DNA of 64,000 nucleotides from an uncultured Eubacteriales bacterium (GTDB lineage: Bacteria > Bacillota > Clostridia > Oscillospirales > Butyricicoccaceae), in the NCBI GenBank assembly GCA_910579575.1, contig CAJTUM010000004.1, positions 163,487-227,486 of the forward strand, given 5' to 3'. The notes beneath the pieces are model-generated. The model was not told where the DNA came from and made no database searches. It worked only from the letters and a program-made list of their open reading frames with translations. The position numbers were made by a program, and so were the translations under genes. Below, piece after piece: positions 34,902 through 43,382 of the stretch (position 1 is the stretch's first letter; every line of letters begins with the position of its first letter).

Positions 34902-35027
34902 AATTCTATCCTACAATTCTCTTCTCCTCAACAACCGGGCCAAGACTCGCCGCCCCAAAAGAAAAGACATTGGGCAGGTTTTTTGGGCAAACCGGCTGCG
35001 GCGGCGAGAGAACGGCGATTTTCTCCA

Positions 35028-35056
35028 TTGACAAACAAACTGTAGTGTGTTATTTT
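35028..35056 (+). promoter_or_regulatory. SigmaA promoter of the subtilase lipoprotein gene
   Basis: TTGACA, 17 nt, TATTTT. The spacer contains TGTAGT and a matching dyad lies just downstream, so repression is likely. Confidence 0.75.
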
Positions 35057-35067
35057 AATTTTAGAAC

Positions 35068-35082
35068 TACAAATAGTTTGTT
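35068..35082. promoter_or_regulatory. TACAAAT-type dyad between promoter and start
   Basis: TACAAATAGTTTGTT matches the perfect dyad TACAAATAATTTGTA at 60240 with two changes. It lies just downstream of the -10 box and before the AAGGAGG site, where a repressor would block transcription. The TACA...TGTA half-sites recall BlaI/MecI-type operators. Confidence 0.5.
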
Positions 35083-35097
35083 TAAGGAGGAATCTCT

Positions 35098-36642
35098 ATG
35101 TATACAAAACGTTTGCCGGCTCTGCTGGCCGCTCTGGCGCTGACTGCCAACTTGTCCGCCTGCCAAAACAACCAAAATCCCCCATCGGACAGCCCCAAAA
35201 CGCCGCTGGAGCACAGCCAGCAGCCCCAGGCAGAAATCATTCCCGCAGGGATTTGTTATGCCTCCATTGCGATGCCAAATCATCACGCTCAGCTGCAAGA
35301 GGCCCTGTGGCAAGCCGACGAGCAGGGCAATCTGACGCTGGAACTGGCGGTTTCCAGCTCTATTTCCGGAGACTGGGAGCTGTTGGCCGGCGACGAAACA
35401 ACCATTCTCCAACAGCAGGAAGGGGGACTGAGCGAGGGAGAAAACCAGATTTCCATCGCCATCCCCGCCCAACAGGCCCAAGGCCAGACGTTTTTTTGGA
35501 AGTTCGTCCCCGAGCAAGGCGAGCAGGAAGCCTTTTGCATTGAGCTGCCTCAGCGCTGGGAGGCAGGGCAGAAATATCTGCTGCAAGACGGGCGCTTTGT
35601 CCAGCCGCCTCTGCGAAAATACATGGACGCGCGGAGCGAACTGGGCCGAGATTACGATCTGAGCCGCATTGAAAAAATTTCCGAAGACCAGCTGCGGAGC
35701 CTGAGCTTTGACCAGCAGACTGTTTTCCCCGAAACTGGAATGCCGGAAAACCTGACGCCGGAGCAGCTGATGGAGCAAGCCATGGACCCGGGTCTGGGCG
35801 TCCGGCGGCTGCATCAGCAGGGCGTTACCGGCCAGGGGGTGTCGGTAGCCATTATCGACCAGGGCATCCCTGCACACAACCGGGAAAATCACCCGGAATA
35901 CGCCGGAAAATTTAAGGCTTATCAAAATCTCGCCGACCAGGAAATCAGTATGCACGGCCCGGCTGTGGCCAGCCTGTTGGTTGGCGAAAACTGCGGCGTA
36001 GCGCCCGGCGCCAGCCTCTACTATGTAGCGGCCAATTCCTGGGACGGCGACGCCAAATCTTACGCCGACGCCCTAAATTGGCTGATCGACCAAAACAAAA
36101 CCCTGCCGGAAGAGGAGAAAATCCGGGTAGTGTCCGTCTCCGCCGCGCCAGGCTCAAACATCGGCCCTTTTACCAAAAATAATGAATTATGGGAAGAAGC
36201 CCGCCAGCGAGCGCTGGCAGACGGGATGCTGGTGTTGGATGTGACAAGCCAATCAGGCATTCAGCTCTTGCGGGGATACGGCGAACCTGAAACGCTGCAA
36301 GACCCAGAAAAATTGATTGCCGGCGATCCAAACGCCAAAGACGGGCCTCCAACCAGCGGCCTCGTAGATCGCCTGCTTTTGGTTCCCTGTTCTCGCCGCA
36401 CGACTGCCGGAATGTGGAGCAACCCAGAAGACAGCCAATACTCCTATTGGGGCGTCGGCGGCCTGAGCTGGGGCGTCCCCTATGCGGCCGGCGTGCTGGC
36501 CCTGGGCTGGCAAATCCGGCCGGATTACGCCCCCGAGCAAATGCTGAATCTGCTGATAGAAACCGCCGCCGAAAACGATCTGGGCTTCCCCTGCGTCGAC
36601 CCGCCCGCTTTTATCGCGGCGGTCCAAGCCGGGACGCCCTGA
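35098..36642 (+). CDS. Lipoprotein subtilase-family (S8) protease
   Basis: 514 residues. Lipobox LSAC puts the lipidated Cys at residue 22, so it is anchored outside the membrane. The first 220 residues form a beta-rich pro or binding domain. The S8 core has Asp254 (VAIIDQGI), His286 (SMHGPAVASLLVG) and Ser457 (GLSWGVPYAAG). The Ser motif is unusual: the common GTSMA(A/S)P is replaced by GLSWGVP, though the Ser and Pro remain, so activity may be altered. Strong ribosome-binding site AAGGAGG 7 nt before ATG. Single gene with its own promoter, a possible operator and a terminator. Confidence 0.85.
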   Translation: MYTKRLPALLAALALTANLSACQNNQNPPSDSPKTPLEHSQQPQAEIIPAGICYASIAMPNHHAQLQEALWQADEQGNLTLELAVSSSISGDWELLAGDETTILQQQEGGLSEGENQISIAIPAQQAQGQTFFWKFVPEQGEQEAFCIELPQRWEAGQKYLLQDGRFVQPPLRKYMDARSELGRDYDLSRIEKISEDQLRSLSFDQQTVFPETGMPENLTPEQLMEQAMDPGLGVRRLHQQGVTGQGVSVAIIDQGIPAHNRENHPEYAGKFKAYQNLADQEISMHGPAVASLLVGENCGVAPGASLYYVAANSWDGDAKSYADALNWLIDQNKTLPEEEKIRVVSVSAAPGSNIGPFTKNNELWEEARQRALADGMLVLDVTSQSGIQLLRGYGEPETLQDPEKLIAGDPNAKDGPPTSGLVDRLLLVPCSRRTTAGMWSNPEDSQYSYWGVGGLSWGVPYAAGVLALGWQIRPDYAPEQMLNLLIETAAENDLGFPCVDPPAFIAAVQAGTP

Positions 36643-36685
36643 CAACCCGGCTGCGCGCAGGCTTGGCCGTTTTGTGAAAACAAAC

Positions 36686-36734
36686 GCCCGTGGCCGGAAC
36701 CTTTGAAAAAAGGCTTCCGTCCACGGGCATTTTG
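36686..36734 (+). terminator. Terminator of the subtilase gene
   Basis: Stem GCCCGTGGCCGGAA / TTCCGTCCACGGGC with one bulge, loop of about 15 nt, then ATTTTG. Confidence 0.75.
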
Positions 36735-36767
36735 TCAGCCAAAACCCTGGCCGCAGGCGCAAATGCA

Positions 36768-36800
36768 AGTTTGCCGGTCAGGCAAATACGGGTTACGGCT
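36768..36800. repeat. 33-bp direct repeat, copy 1, left of the VanZ-like gene
   Basis: Begins AGTTTGCCGGTCAGGCAAAT and ends TACGGCT. A copy differing at two positions lies at 37429 on the other side of the VanZ-like gene. The start forms a small hairpin (TTTGCC-GGTCA-GGCAAA). Confidence 0.85.
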
Positions 36801-36881
36801 TGCAACCAGAAGTCGGGCATGATATACTCGTCTCAACAAATCGAAATTTGAATTGGGCGGTAAGTGGAAAGAAGTGATGCA

Positions 36882-37406
36882 ATGAAATACCAGATAAAAT
36901 ATTTCATCGATTTTACAGTGTTGGTTTTCCTGTATGCTTTCGTCTTTTTCAGGAAGTGGAGAACCCAGGGCAGAGACAAACTGCTGGTCAACACCCTCAT
37001 GTATGCATACCTCTCTCTGGTCCTCTATTTTACCATGATGCCGGTGGTCGCATCGATCCCATTCATGCTGGACCACCCCTATAAACCCATGAATCTGGCG
37101 CCGTTTATCGACGTTTCGTTGGGGAGAGGAGACTTTTTCCGGCAGGTATTCTTGAATGTTATCATGACCCTGCCCTTTGGGTTCCTATTTCCGCTGACCC
37201 AGGACAAAAGGGCCAAATTCGGCAGGACGGTGTTTTGCTGCTTTTTGATGAGCCTGAGCATCGAACTGTTGCAACCGTTCTTCGACCGCTCCTCGGACGT
37301 CACGGATCTGATCACGAATGTGATCGGCGGAGCGCTGGGTTATGGCCTTTATGCTGTTTTTAAGCCAATCGCCTTTTGGGTCTTGGAGCGTTTGAACGCC
37401 AGATGA
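36882..37406 (+). CDS. VanZ-like membrane protein
   Basis: 174 residues, about five membrane helices. VanZ pattern: LVLYFTMMPV near residue 52, NLAPFIDVSLGRG, then LNVIMTLPFGFLFP and the conserved SIELLQPFFDRSSDVTDLIT with NVIGGALGY. VanZ relatives give low-level teicoplanin resistance in enterococci, but most family members have no tested role. The start at 36882 has GAAGTG upstream; a GTG start six codons earlier is possible. It is the only gene between two 33-bp direct repeats, which suggests it arrived or was duplicated as a unit. Confidence 0.8.
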   Translation: MKYQIKYFIDFTVLVFLYAFVFFRKWRTQGRDKLLVNTLMYAYLSLVLYFTMMPVVASIPFMLDHPYKPMNLAPFIDVSLGRGDFFRQVFLNVIMTLPFGFLFPLTQDKRAKFGRTVFCCFLMSLSIELLQPFFDRSSDVTDLITNVIGGALGYGLYAVFKPIAFWVLERLNAR

Positions 37407-37428
37407 CAGGCCGTTTTTGGTCAATACC

Positions 37429-37461
37429 AGTTTGCCGGTCAGGCGAATACGGGTTGCGGCT
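37429..37461. repeat. 33-bp direct repeat, copy 2, right of the VanZ-like gene
   Basis: Same sequence as 36768 to 36800 with two A-to-G changes (GGCGAAT and GGTTGCGG). Lies in the 78-bp gap between the VanZ-like gene and the convergent M29-type aminopeptidase. Confidence 0.85.
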
Positions 37462-37483
37462 GTCGGGCCGTCCCGACTCGGGT

Positions 37484-38425
37484 CTACCCGACAAATTCGC
37501 CTTGTTTGATAACCAACGTATCGTCCAAATAGAGATCGGGCTTCAGGATAATGCCGTCCATATGGCAGTCCGCCTTGTTCTGTCCGCCAAAAGAAGTGTT
37601 CGTGCCAAAGGCGATATGCACTGTGCCATAGACCTTTTCATCCTCCAGAATAATGCCGCACAAAATGGCCTTGTCGTTGGCCCCAATGCCCAGCTCTCCC
37701 ACTGTGCCGTTTTCGGGCTTTTGGAATAAAATATCCAGCTTGCCGCCATGATCGCCGTCAATCTTGGTCAAAACGCCGTTTTCAATGGTCGCAACCAGCG
37801 GGCTGTCCAGCTTGCCGACGCCCACCATGCTGCCGTCAATGACCACAGAGCCGTTTGTTCCGTTTTCCACCGGGGCGATATAGGCCTCGCCGGAGGGCAG
37901 GTTGCCGCTGGAGCCGGGCTCCCGGTAGACGCCTGGAGAAGGCACGCCCTTGCGCCCTCTGAGGTCCAGCGTCAATTCATGGCCGTCTTTGCAAATGCGG
38001 GCCTGGGAAGCCTGGTCCAGCCGCTCGGTCAGCCGCGCGACCAGCTTGCCCACCTGGTCGTAATCTGCCGTAATGGCGCCCTGCTGAAACATCCCCTCGG
38101 TAATACCGGGCATAGTGGCCATCCGGGCGCCGTTTTTCACCGCCTGAATCCGGGCGTTGGTGTGGGTCAGCGATTTGGCGGTGGGGCATAAAATCACGTC
38201 TGCCGCCGCCATGGCGGCCGCTACCGGCGCAGGCGGCTCTTCGCTGGAAACAGAGCGCTCCAGCATCTGCATCAGCATAGCCTCGGCCCCCAGCTCCTTC
38301 GCAGCCAGATACAAGGCTCGGCCAATGGAATCCCGGGTGTCGTCCGTCACCACCAGCACGGTTTCCCCCGGTTTTACGTCCAAGCTGGAGCGCAGCACAG
38401 ACTTTGCGTTTTCTATCAGGTTCAT
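37484..38425 (-). CDS. M29-type aminopeptidase-like protein
   Basis: 313 residues. N-terminal Rossmann-like half (VLVVTDDTRDSIGRALYLAA) and a C-terminal half with the metal-binding marks of M29 peptidases: Glu in GEAYIAPVENG, Glu in ELGIGAND, His in YGTVHIAFGTNTSFGG and His-Asp in CHMDGIIL. M29 enzymes are cytoplasmic metal-dependent aminopeptidases. Start at 38425 set by AGGAGG 9 nt upstream. Last gene of a three-gene operon after DUF1177 and AroM; this trio is found together in other bacteria, often with peptide transporters, so it probably serves breakdown of an unknown amide or peptide. Confidence 0.82.
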   Translation of the reverse strand: MNLIENAKSVLRSSLDVKPGETVLVVTDDTRDSIGRALYLAAKELGAEAMLMQMLERSVSSEEPPAPVAAAMAAADVILCPTAKSLTHTNARIQAVKNGARMATMPGITEGMFQQGAITADYDQVGKLVARLTERLDQASQARICKDGHELTLDLRGRKGVPSPGVYREPGSSGNLPSGEAYIAPVENGTNGSVVIDGSMVGVGKLDSPLVATIENGVLTKIDGDHGGKLDILFQKPENGTVGELGIGANDKAILCGIILEDEKVYGTVHIAFGTNTSFGGQNKADCHMDGIILKPDLYLDDTLVIKQGEFVG

Positions 38426-38500
38426 CCTTTGGTTCCTCCTGTCAAAACGGGGCGGGACAAGGCGTTCCGCGCCCCTTTGCAATGAGCGTCGGCAGGCTGT

Positions 38501-39175
38501 TCAGCCTGCCAGCTCGGCAATTACCCGGGCCAGCAGCGTGCGGGAAAGCAAGACGTTTTTGCCTGTGACCCTGGCGAAAATTTGCTTCATTTCAATTGTG
38601 TATCCAATGCAATCCAACAAAATCAGGTCGCAATCGACCTGGGCCATCTGCCGGGCGGCCTGGCGGATTCCCTCCAGCCCTTCATAGGGAGAGGCGGCGA
38701 TCGCCGTGGCTTGGGAAACATATTTTTCCCATTTTCTCTTGCTCTGCTCCAGCTGCAGGGGAGAGGGCGTAACGACGCCGATTTTGCCCGAGGCCGTCAG
38801 CGTCGGGGCTACTCCCTGCAAAATGCGATTGGGAAACGCCAGCGGCGCCTTGGAATGGAAGATATCTGGAAAATCGCCGGTACAGAAAAACGCGATCAGC
38901 CGGCAGCCCTGGGCTTCCAGGTCGTCAATGGCCTGCTGCATCCGGGGCAAAATGTGTTTTTCCGCAAAGGTGACAGAGCTGCCGTCGGCGAGCCGAGACA
39001 CCAGCACGTAATCTCCAGGCTCTGGGGCAAAGGCGGCGATTTCCTGCCGGCTCAGGCCGTCTAATCCGCCCCGCTCCAGCAGCTGGCAATCGCCCAATAG
39101 AGGCAGAATGTCCGCCGTCACATCTGTCCGCGGCGCTTGACCCACGGTAATTGCGCCGATTTTCACTCTATCCAT
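38501..39175 (-). CDS. aroM: AroM-family protein
   Basis: 224 residues. Starts KIGAITVGQAPRTDVTADIL, the AroM signature; SGKIGVVTPSPLQLEQSKRK and LILLDCIGYTIEMKQIF resemble the Asp/Glu/hydantoin-racemase fold, where Cys pairs act in stereochemical inversion. Cysteines in AFFCTGDFPD and LLDCIGY would fit such a racemase-like site. The name comes from its place next to aromatic-pathway regulation in E. coli; function is unknown. Starts one base after the DUF1177 stop, so it is translationally coupled. Confidence 0.88.
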   Translation of the reverse strand: MDRVKIGAITVGQAPRTDVTADILPLLGDCQLLERGGLDGLSRQEIAAFAPEPGDYVLVSRLADGSSVTFAEKHILPRMQQAIDDLEAQGCRLIAFFCTGDFPDIFHSKAPLAFPNRILQGVAPTLTASGKIGVVTPSPLQLEQSKRKWEKYVSQATAIAASPYEGLEGIRQAARQMAQVDCDLILLDCIGYTIEMKQIFARVTGKNVLLSRTLLARVIAELAG

Positions 39176-39176
39176 T

Positions 39177-40115
39177 TTATTCTTCGCCCTTAGTCTGGAA
39201 ACGGCTCATGGGCCCATAGAGCCTTTGAATCAGAGCGTATTCCTGCTCGTCATAGAGCTTGCAGTCGCCCTTGCCATAGTATTTGGCTACCTCCAGCATA
39301 AAGCGAGCGGCCTCCTCGCAATCGGCGAAATGGGTGGCTCCAGTGGCGCAGCCGGCCACGGCGGTTTCTGTTGTAATAGCCACGCCCACAACGGGGGCGT
39401 TTGTGGCGGTGGCGGGCTGCAAAATGCTGTTCAGATGATACAGGTTGTTGCCATAGGGCGTGATATCCTGTTGGGACAGGGCGAAAACCTGAGGCAGTTT
39501 GCCGGTAGTGGTCTGCATGATATCCAGCAAATCGTCGCTGACCTTCAGAATATACCCTTCCTTGACGGTGGGAGAAATGGCGAAACCCCGGGCGTTGATA
39601 ATCCGGTTTCCCTTGGTGGTGTCCACGACCAAGATCGCGTCCAGCTCTGGCGTCACTTCCGCCTGGTTGACCTGGGCCATATCCAGAGGGGAGCCCATAA
39701 AGGGCACCGGCTTATGGGGCTGGGTGGGGGCGTTGGGGCACACATGGGTGGAGATAAAGACGTCGCCCTCCAGCGCGTCGCCCTTATTTTGCATATCCAG
39801 CAGCTTTGCCGCCAGCGTCAGCGCCACCAGCGCGCCGTCGCCGTCGGACACAAAGCCGGTCATCTCCGGCCGGGCGCCCAGGCCGCCCAGACGGCCCAGC
39901 AGACCGATGGTGGGGGCGGTTCCGCCGCCGCTTTTGCCATTTTTGCCGGGAATGCGGATTTTCACCATATCGGTGGAGCCCTTGGCGCCGGTAAGCACTT
40001 GGATCTCAATGTTAGCGTCCGCCTTGATGGAGCGCAGATACTCCGCCACAGCTTGTCCGCTGGCCGAGCCGCTGTCCAAAATGTCATAAACCTCAATCAG
40101 TTGCTTGAGAAGCAT
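39177..40115 (-). CDS. DUF1177-family protein
   Basis: 312 residues. The family run STHVCPNAPTQPHKPVPFMG, with LDAILVVDTTKGNRIINARG and VVGVAITTETAVAGCATGAT, identifies DUF1177. No reaction is known; conserved His, Cys and Asp residues suggest a metal enzyme. The start at 40115 fits the family start MLLKQLIEVYDILD. First gene of the DUF1177-aroM-M29 operon, divergent from a creatininase-family gene with 265 bp in between. Confidence 0.88.
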   Translation of the reverse strand: MLLKQLIEVYDILDSGSASGQAVAEYLRSIKADANIEIQVLTGAKGSTDMVKIRIPGKNGKSGGGTAPTIGLLGRLGGLGARPEMTGFVSDGDGALVALTLAAKLLDMQNKGDALEGDVFISTHVCPNAPTQPHKPVPFMGSPLDMAQVNQAEVTPELDAILVVDTTKGNRIINARGFAISPTVKEGYILKVSDDLLDIMQTTTGKLPQVFALSQQDITPYGNNLYHLNSILQPATATNAPVVGVAITTETAVAGCATGATHFADCEEAARFMLEVAKYYGKGDCKLYDEQEYALIQRLYGPMSRFQTKGEE

Positions 40116-40303
40116 ATTTTTTCCCGCCTTTCGTGATTTTCCCATTCAGATGGGGGAACGCCGGCAAGCCGGCGTTCTGCGCGCTCAAATACTCTGGGCA
40201 CATTTTATCACACTCCGCCCTGGATTACAAGAAAACAGGGGCTTGCAGATGGAAACGGAACGTAAATTTTTCCGTTCCCGCCTCCCTTTTACGCCTTGCC
40301 GGC
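40116..40303. other. Divergent intergenic region
   Basis: Between the DUF1177 operon and the creatininase-family gene. Contains a GC-rich inverted repeat near 40,148 to 40,178 (GCCGGC arms) and the plus-strand promoter at its right end. No minus-strand promoter is clear. Confidence 0.4.
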
Positions 40304-40332
40304 ATGACAGCGCCGGGAAAATAGTGTATAAT
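40304..40332 (+). promoter_or_regulatory. SigmaA promoter of the creatininase-family gene
   Basis: ATGACA, 17 nt, TATAAT, 48 nt before the start codon. Confidence 0.8.
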
Positions 40333-40380
40333 GGCGTCAAAGGTTTTGCAGACAGATCATTTATAGATAGGAGAATGGAT

Positions 40381-41148
40381 ATGCGTTTAGAGCACATGAC
40401 ATGGAAGCAGGCCCAGGCCTATTTTGCGGAACACGACACAGTGGTGATCCCGGTGGGCAGCATTGAGAACCACGGCTCTCACCTGGCCTTGGGCACGGAT
40501 TTTCTGGTTCCCTCCCACATCGCCCAGACCATCGATCAACAGACCGACGTTCTGATCGCCCCCGCCGTGCCTTACGGCGTGGCGGACCACCATTTCGGCT
40601 TCCCCGGCACTGTCTCTCTGGGCTATGACGGGCTAAAGATGGTGATAGAGCGTATCGTGGGCTGCCTATATGGTTATGGCGCCCGAAAATTCATCTTCCT
40701 CAACGGCCATGGCGGCAACGACAACGCCCTGCTGGACGTGGGTCTGGAGCTGGAGGATATGGGCGCTCTTTCCGCCCTGGTCAACTGGTGGCAGCTGGCC
40801 GGCGAACTGAACCCCAAGTGGAAGGGAGGACACGGCGGCGGCGAGGAAACGGCGGCTATCCTGGCCATCAACCCGGATTGGGTGCATATGGAGGATTATA
40901 TGCCTCTGACCCCGGTAGACCTTTCGGAAAATTTGAAGGTATCCGGCATGAAGACCGTGGCCTTCAAGGGCGCTAACGTCACCGTGCAGCGGCGCTTCCA
41001 GTCCGTTACCCCCTCCGGCTGGTATGGGCCCGACGACCCTCGGGACGCTACGGCGGAATGGGGCAAAGAGATGCTGGAGACAGTGAGCCAATATATTGTG
41101 GAGTTTATCCGGGAATTCCAGCAAATTCAGCTGCCGGATAGAGGATAA
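40381..41148 (+). CDS. Creatininase-family amidohydrolase
   Basis: 255 residues. Metal ligands of the family are all visible: Glu and His in PVGSIENHGSHLALGTD, His in LNGHGGNDNA, and the Glu in GHGGGEETAAI. Family members hydrolyse cyclic or linear amides, such as creatinine or the mycofactocin peptide. The start at 40381 follows AGGAG at a 7-nt distance. Divergent from the DUF1177-AroM-M29 operon, which suggests a shared amide or peptide pathway. A YcxB-like membrane gene follows after 4 nt. Confidence 0.88.
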   Translation: MRLEHMTWKQAQAYFAEHDTVVIPVGSIENHGSHLALGTDFLVPSHIAQTIDQQTDVLIAPAVPYGVADHHFGFPGTVSLGYDGLKMVIERIVGCLYGYGARKFIFLNGHGGNDNALLDVGLELEDMGALSALVNWWQLAGELNPKWKGGHGGGEETAAILAINPDWVHMEDYMPLTPVDLSENLKVSGMKTVAFKGANVTVQRRFQSVTPSGWYGPDDPRDATAEWGKEMLETVSQYIVEFIREFQQIQLPDRG

Positions 41149-41152
41149 CTCC

Positions 41153-41677
41153 ATGGAGCAAACCCTCTTCACCAACCAGACCCTGTATGACCGGCGGATT
41201 TACATGGCCACTCAGCGGGTCTATTACTATAAAAAACAGTGGAAGAGCCGGCTCTTCGCCCTGATCTGGGGCGCTCTTTGCTTTTATATCGCCTACCTCA
41301 AGGGCCAGACCAAGGGTTTTCCCGATTTCTTTTTCTGTTTTCTGGGTTTCCTGATGATTTATTTTTGTTTCTGGGGCTATTGGTACCCGGCCCGGGCCGT
41401 CTATAAACAGCGGCAGGAGGCTTTGCAGGAGCCCCGACAATTCGTCTTCACCGAAACGGGCTTCACTGTGACGGCCAGCCAGCTGCGCCAGCAGGTGGAT
41501 TACGGCCAGGTGTCTTTTTTGCTGGAAACCAGAGCCGCCCTGGGCTTGGTTTCCCAGGGCCAGCTTTTTATGCTGGATAAAGGAGGCTTCCAAGGCGTAA
41601 CCCCCGCCGAATTTCGGGAATTTATCGCCCAGCGCTGCCCGCTGCAAAAAAAATTGTCCTTCAAAAAGCCCGAATAA
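41153..41677 (+). CDS. YcxB-like membrane protein
   Basis: 174 residues with two membrane helices at about 50 to 95 (LFALIWGALCFYIAYLKG and FFFCFLGFLMIYFCFWGYWY) and a soluble C-terminal part (FVFTETGFTVTASQLRQQVD, then LGLVSQGQLFMLDKGGF) that fits the YcxB-like domain. Function unknown. Begins four bases after the creatininase-family stop and ends one base before the acetyltransferase start, so all three are one operon. Confidence 0.78.
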   Translation: MEQTLFTNQTLYDRRIYMATQRVYYYKKQWKSRLFALIWGALCFYIAYLKGQTKGFPDFFFCFLGFLMIYFCFWGYWYPARAVYKQRQEALQEPRQFVFTETGFTVTASQLRQQVDYGQVSFLLETRAALGLVSQGQLFMLDKGGFQGVTPAEFREFIAQRCPLQKKLSFKKPE

Positions 41678-41678
41678 T

Positions 41679-42179
41679 ATGGTTCTGGAAACAAAGCGGA
41701 TGACGATCCGCGATTTTGAGCCGGCGGACCAGGGGGACCTCCACGAAATTTTAGGCGACCCGCAAACCATGGCCTTCAGCGAGCCGCCCTATTCCCCCGC
41801 CCAGACCAGGTCTTTTTTAATGGATTTCTGCATTGGCCGGAGGGCCGCTCAGGCCGCCGCGCTGAAAGAAAGCGGCAAAGTCATAGGCTATCTGCTGTTC
41901 AAGCCTCTGGGGCGGAAAGAGTGGGAAATCGGATGGTTTTTCAACCGCCGATATTGGCGGCAGGGCCTGGCCTTCGAAGCCGGCGCCGCCTTGGTCGACT
42001 GGGCCTTCCAGGAACTCGGCGCCCAAACAATCACGGCGGAAACGGCAGACCTCGTCAAATCGGCGGGCCTGATGCAAAAGCTGGGCATGACGCCGGAGGG
42101 GCGCGACGCGGCGGGGCTGGCTTGCTACAGCCTTTCTGCTCAAGGTTGGCGACGCATGAAAAAATATTCATCTTTCTGA
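41679..42179 (+). CDS. GNAT-family acetyltransferase (RimJ/RimL-like)
   Basis: 166 residues. Starts VLETKRMTIRDFEPADQGDL, with WEIGWFFNRRYWRQGLAFEA as the acetyl-CoA loop (RRYWRQGLA in place of the usual Q/R-x-x-G-x-G/A) and the late strand AQTITAETADLVKSAGLMQK. Closest type is the ribosomal-protein alanine acetyltransferase group; the substrate may be a small molecule instead. The stop overlaps two tandem copies of GAAAAAATATTCA. Last gene of the creatininase-family operon. Confidence 0.82.
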   Translation: MVLETKRMTIRDFEPADQGDLHEILGDPQTMAFSEPPYSPAQTRSFLMDFCIGRRAAQAAALKESGKVIGYLLFKPLGRKEWEIGWFFNRRYWRQGLAFEAGAALVDWAFQELGAQTITAETADLVKSAGLMQKLGMTPEGRDAAGLACYSLSAQGWRRMKKYSSF

Positions 42180-42199
42180 AAAAATATTCAGATTGCCTC

Positions 42200-42228
42200 T
42201 TGCTTTTCGAGAATAATTATGCTAAGAT
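42200..42228 (+). promoter_or_regulatory. SigmaA-type promoter
   Basis: TTGCTT, 17 nt, TAAGAT, 43 nt before the next gene. Confidence 0.65.
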
Positions 42229-42270
42229 ATGAATAACAATTAACCCAAACAAAAGCGGAGGCGGAATAAA

Positions 42271-43284
42271 ATGAAACCGGAAATTCTTTTTTTGAAGCAA
42301 GAAGACGTGATCAAAGCAGGCCTGCTGGATATGAAAATGGTGCTGGCCGAGACGGAAAAGACCTTTAAGATGATCGGCCAAAACCAGATCATCAACCCTA
42401 CCAAGGTATTTTTGGGAATGCCCAGCGACGAAAATTGGGATTCCTACTGTATGTCCATGCCCGCCTACATCGGCGGCGACGTGGACACCGCAGGCTTCAA
42501 GTGGGCGGCAGAATCCAAAGCCAATTCCCAGCTGGAAGGCGTGCCTTACGGCATCGATATCGTGGTGCTTTCCGATCCCAAGACGGTTTTCCCTAAAGCC
42601 ATTTTGGACGGCACTATCACCACCGCCATGCGGACCTCGGCCACAGCAGGCGTTATGGCTAAGTATAACGCCCTGAAAGGAACCAAAATCGCCTGCCTGG
42701 TCGGCGCCGGCGTCATCGGCCGCACTATGATTATGGCTATGAAAGAAGCTGTGCCCACTCTGGAGGAAATCCATATGACGGACCTGGTAATCGAAAAAGC
42801 CGAGGGTCTGGCCAAGGAGTTTGAGGGGCAGATCAAGGTGGTTCCCTATTCCAATGTGGAAGAGGCGCTGAAGGGCGCTCAGTTGCTGGTGACAGAGACC
42901 ACCTCCCGCAAGCCCTTTATCAAAAAGGAATGGCTCCAGCCCAATATGACGGTGATTCAGATGGAGGGCCAATCCTGCGAAGAGGATATTCTGTTGACGG
43001 CGGACCGGATCGTGCTGGACAACTGGAGCCAGATGTCCCACTTGACGGGCATTTTGGTTTGCCAGCTCTGCAAAGCGGGTAAACTGAAAAAAGAAGACGT
43101 TGTGGAGCTGCCCGATATGGTCAACGGCGTAGCCGTGCGGCAAAACGAAGACCAATTTGTCTATTGCGGCAGCGCAGGCGTGGGAAGCGTGGACATTATG
43201 CTGGCGGCCAAGCTCTATGAAAACGCCAAAGCCATGGGCATTGGAACCAAGCTCAACCTATGGGATAACCCCCTGTGGGTCTGA
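42271..43284 (+). CDS. Ornithine cyclodeaminase / mu-crystallin family dehydrogenase
   Basis: 337 residues. Rossmann motif LVGAGVIGRTMIMAM at about 148, substrate-side pattern FLGMPSDENWDSYCMSMPAY and TTAMRTSATAGVMAKY, all typical of the family. In Oscillospiraceae such proteins are often labelled tyramine oxidase subunit B, but the enzyme activity is not shown by sequence. Likely an NAD(P)-dependent imine reductase or deaminating enzyme. GGAGG lies 9 nt before ATG. Single gene with its own promoter and terminator. Confidence 0.85.
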   Translation: MKPEILFLKQEDVIKAGLLDMKMVLAETEKTFKMIGQNQIINPTKVFLGMPSDENWDSYCMSMPAYIGGDVDTAGFKWAAESKANSQLEGVPYGIDIVVLSDPKTVFPKAILDGTITTAMRTSATAGVMAKYNALKGTKIACLVGAGVIGRTMIMAMKEAVPTLEEIHMTDLVIEKAEGLAKEFEGQIKVVPYSNVEEALKGAQLLVTETTSRKPFIKKEWLQPNMTVIQMEGQSCEEDILLTADRIVLDNWSQMSHLTGILVCQLCKAGKLKKEDVVELPDMVNGVAVRQNEDQFVYCGSAGVGSVDIMLAAKLYENAKAMGIGTKLNLWDNPLWV

Positions 43285-43309
43285 TTTGCTCCCAAACCAA
43301 ATGAAACCA

Positions 43310-43340
43310 AAAGCCGGGCCACAAAAGGTCCGGCTTTTTT
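43310..43340 (+). terminator. Intrinsic terminator
   Basis: Stem AAAAGCCGGGCC / GGTCCGGCTTTT with loop ACAAAA and six T residues. Confidence 0.9.
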
Positions 43341-43382
43341 GCACGATCTGTCCAATCGTTGCAGCTGAGAAAGGAGCGACGT

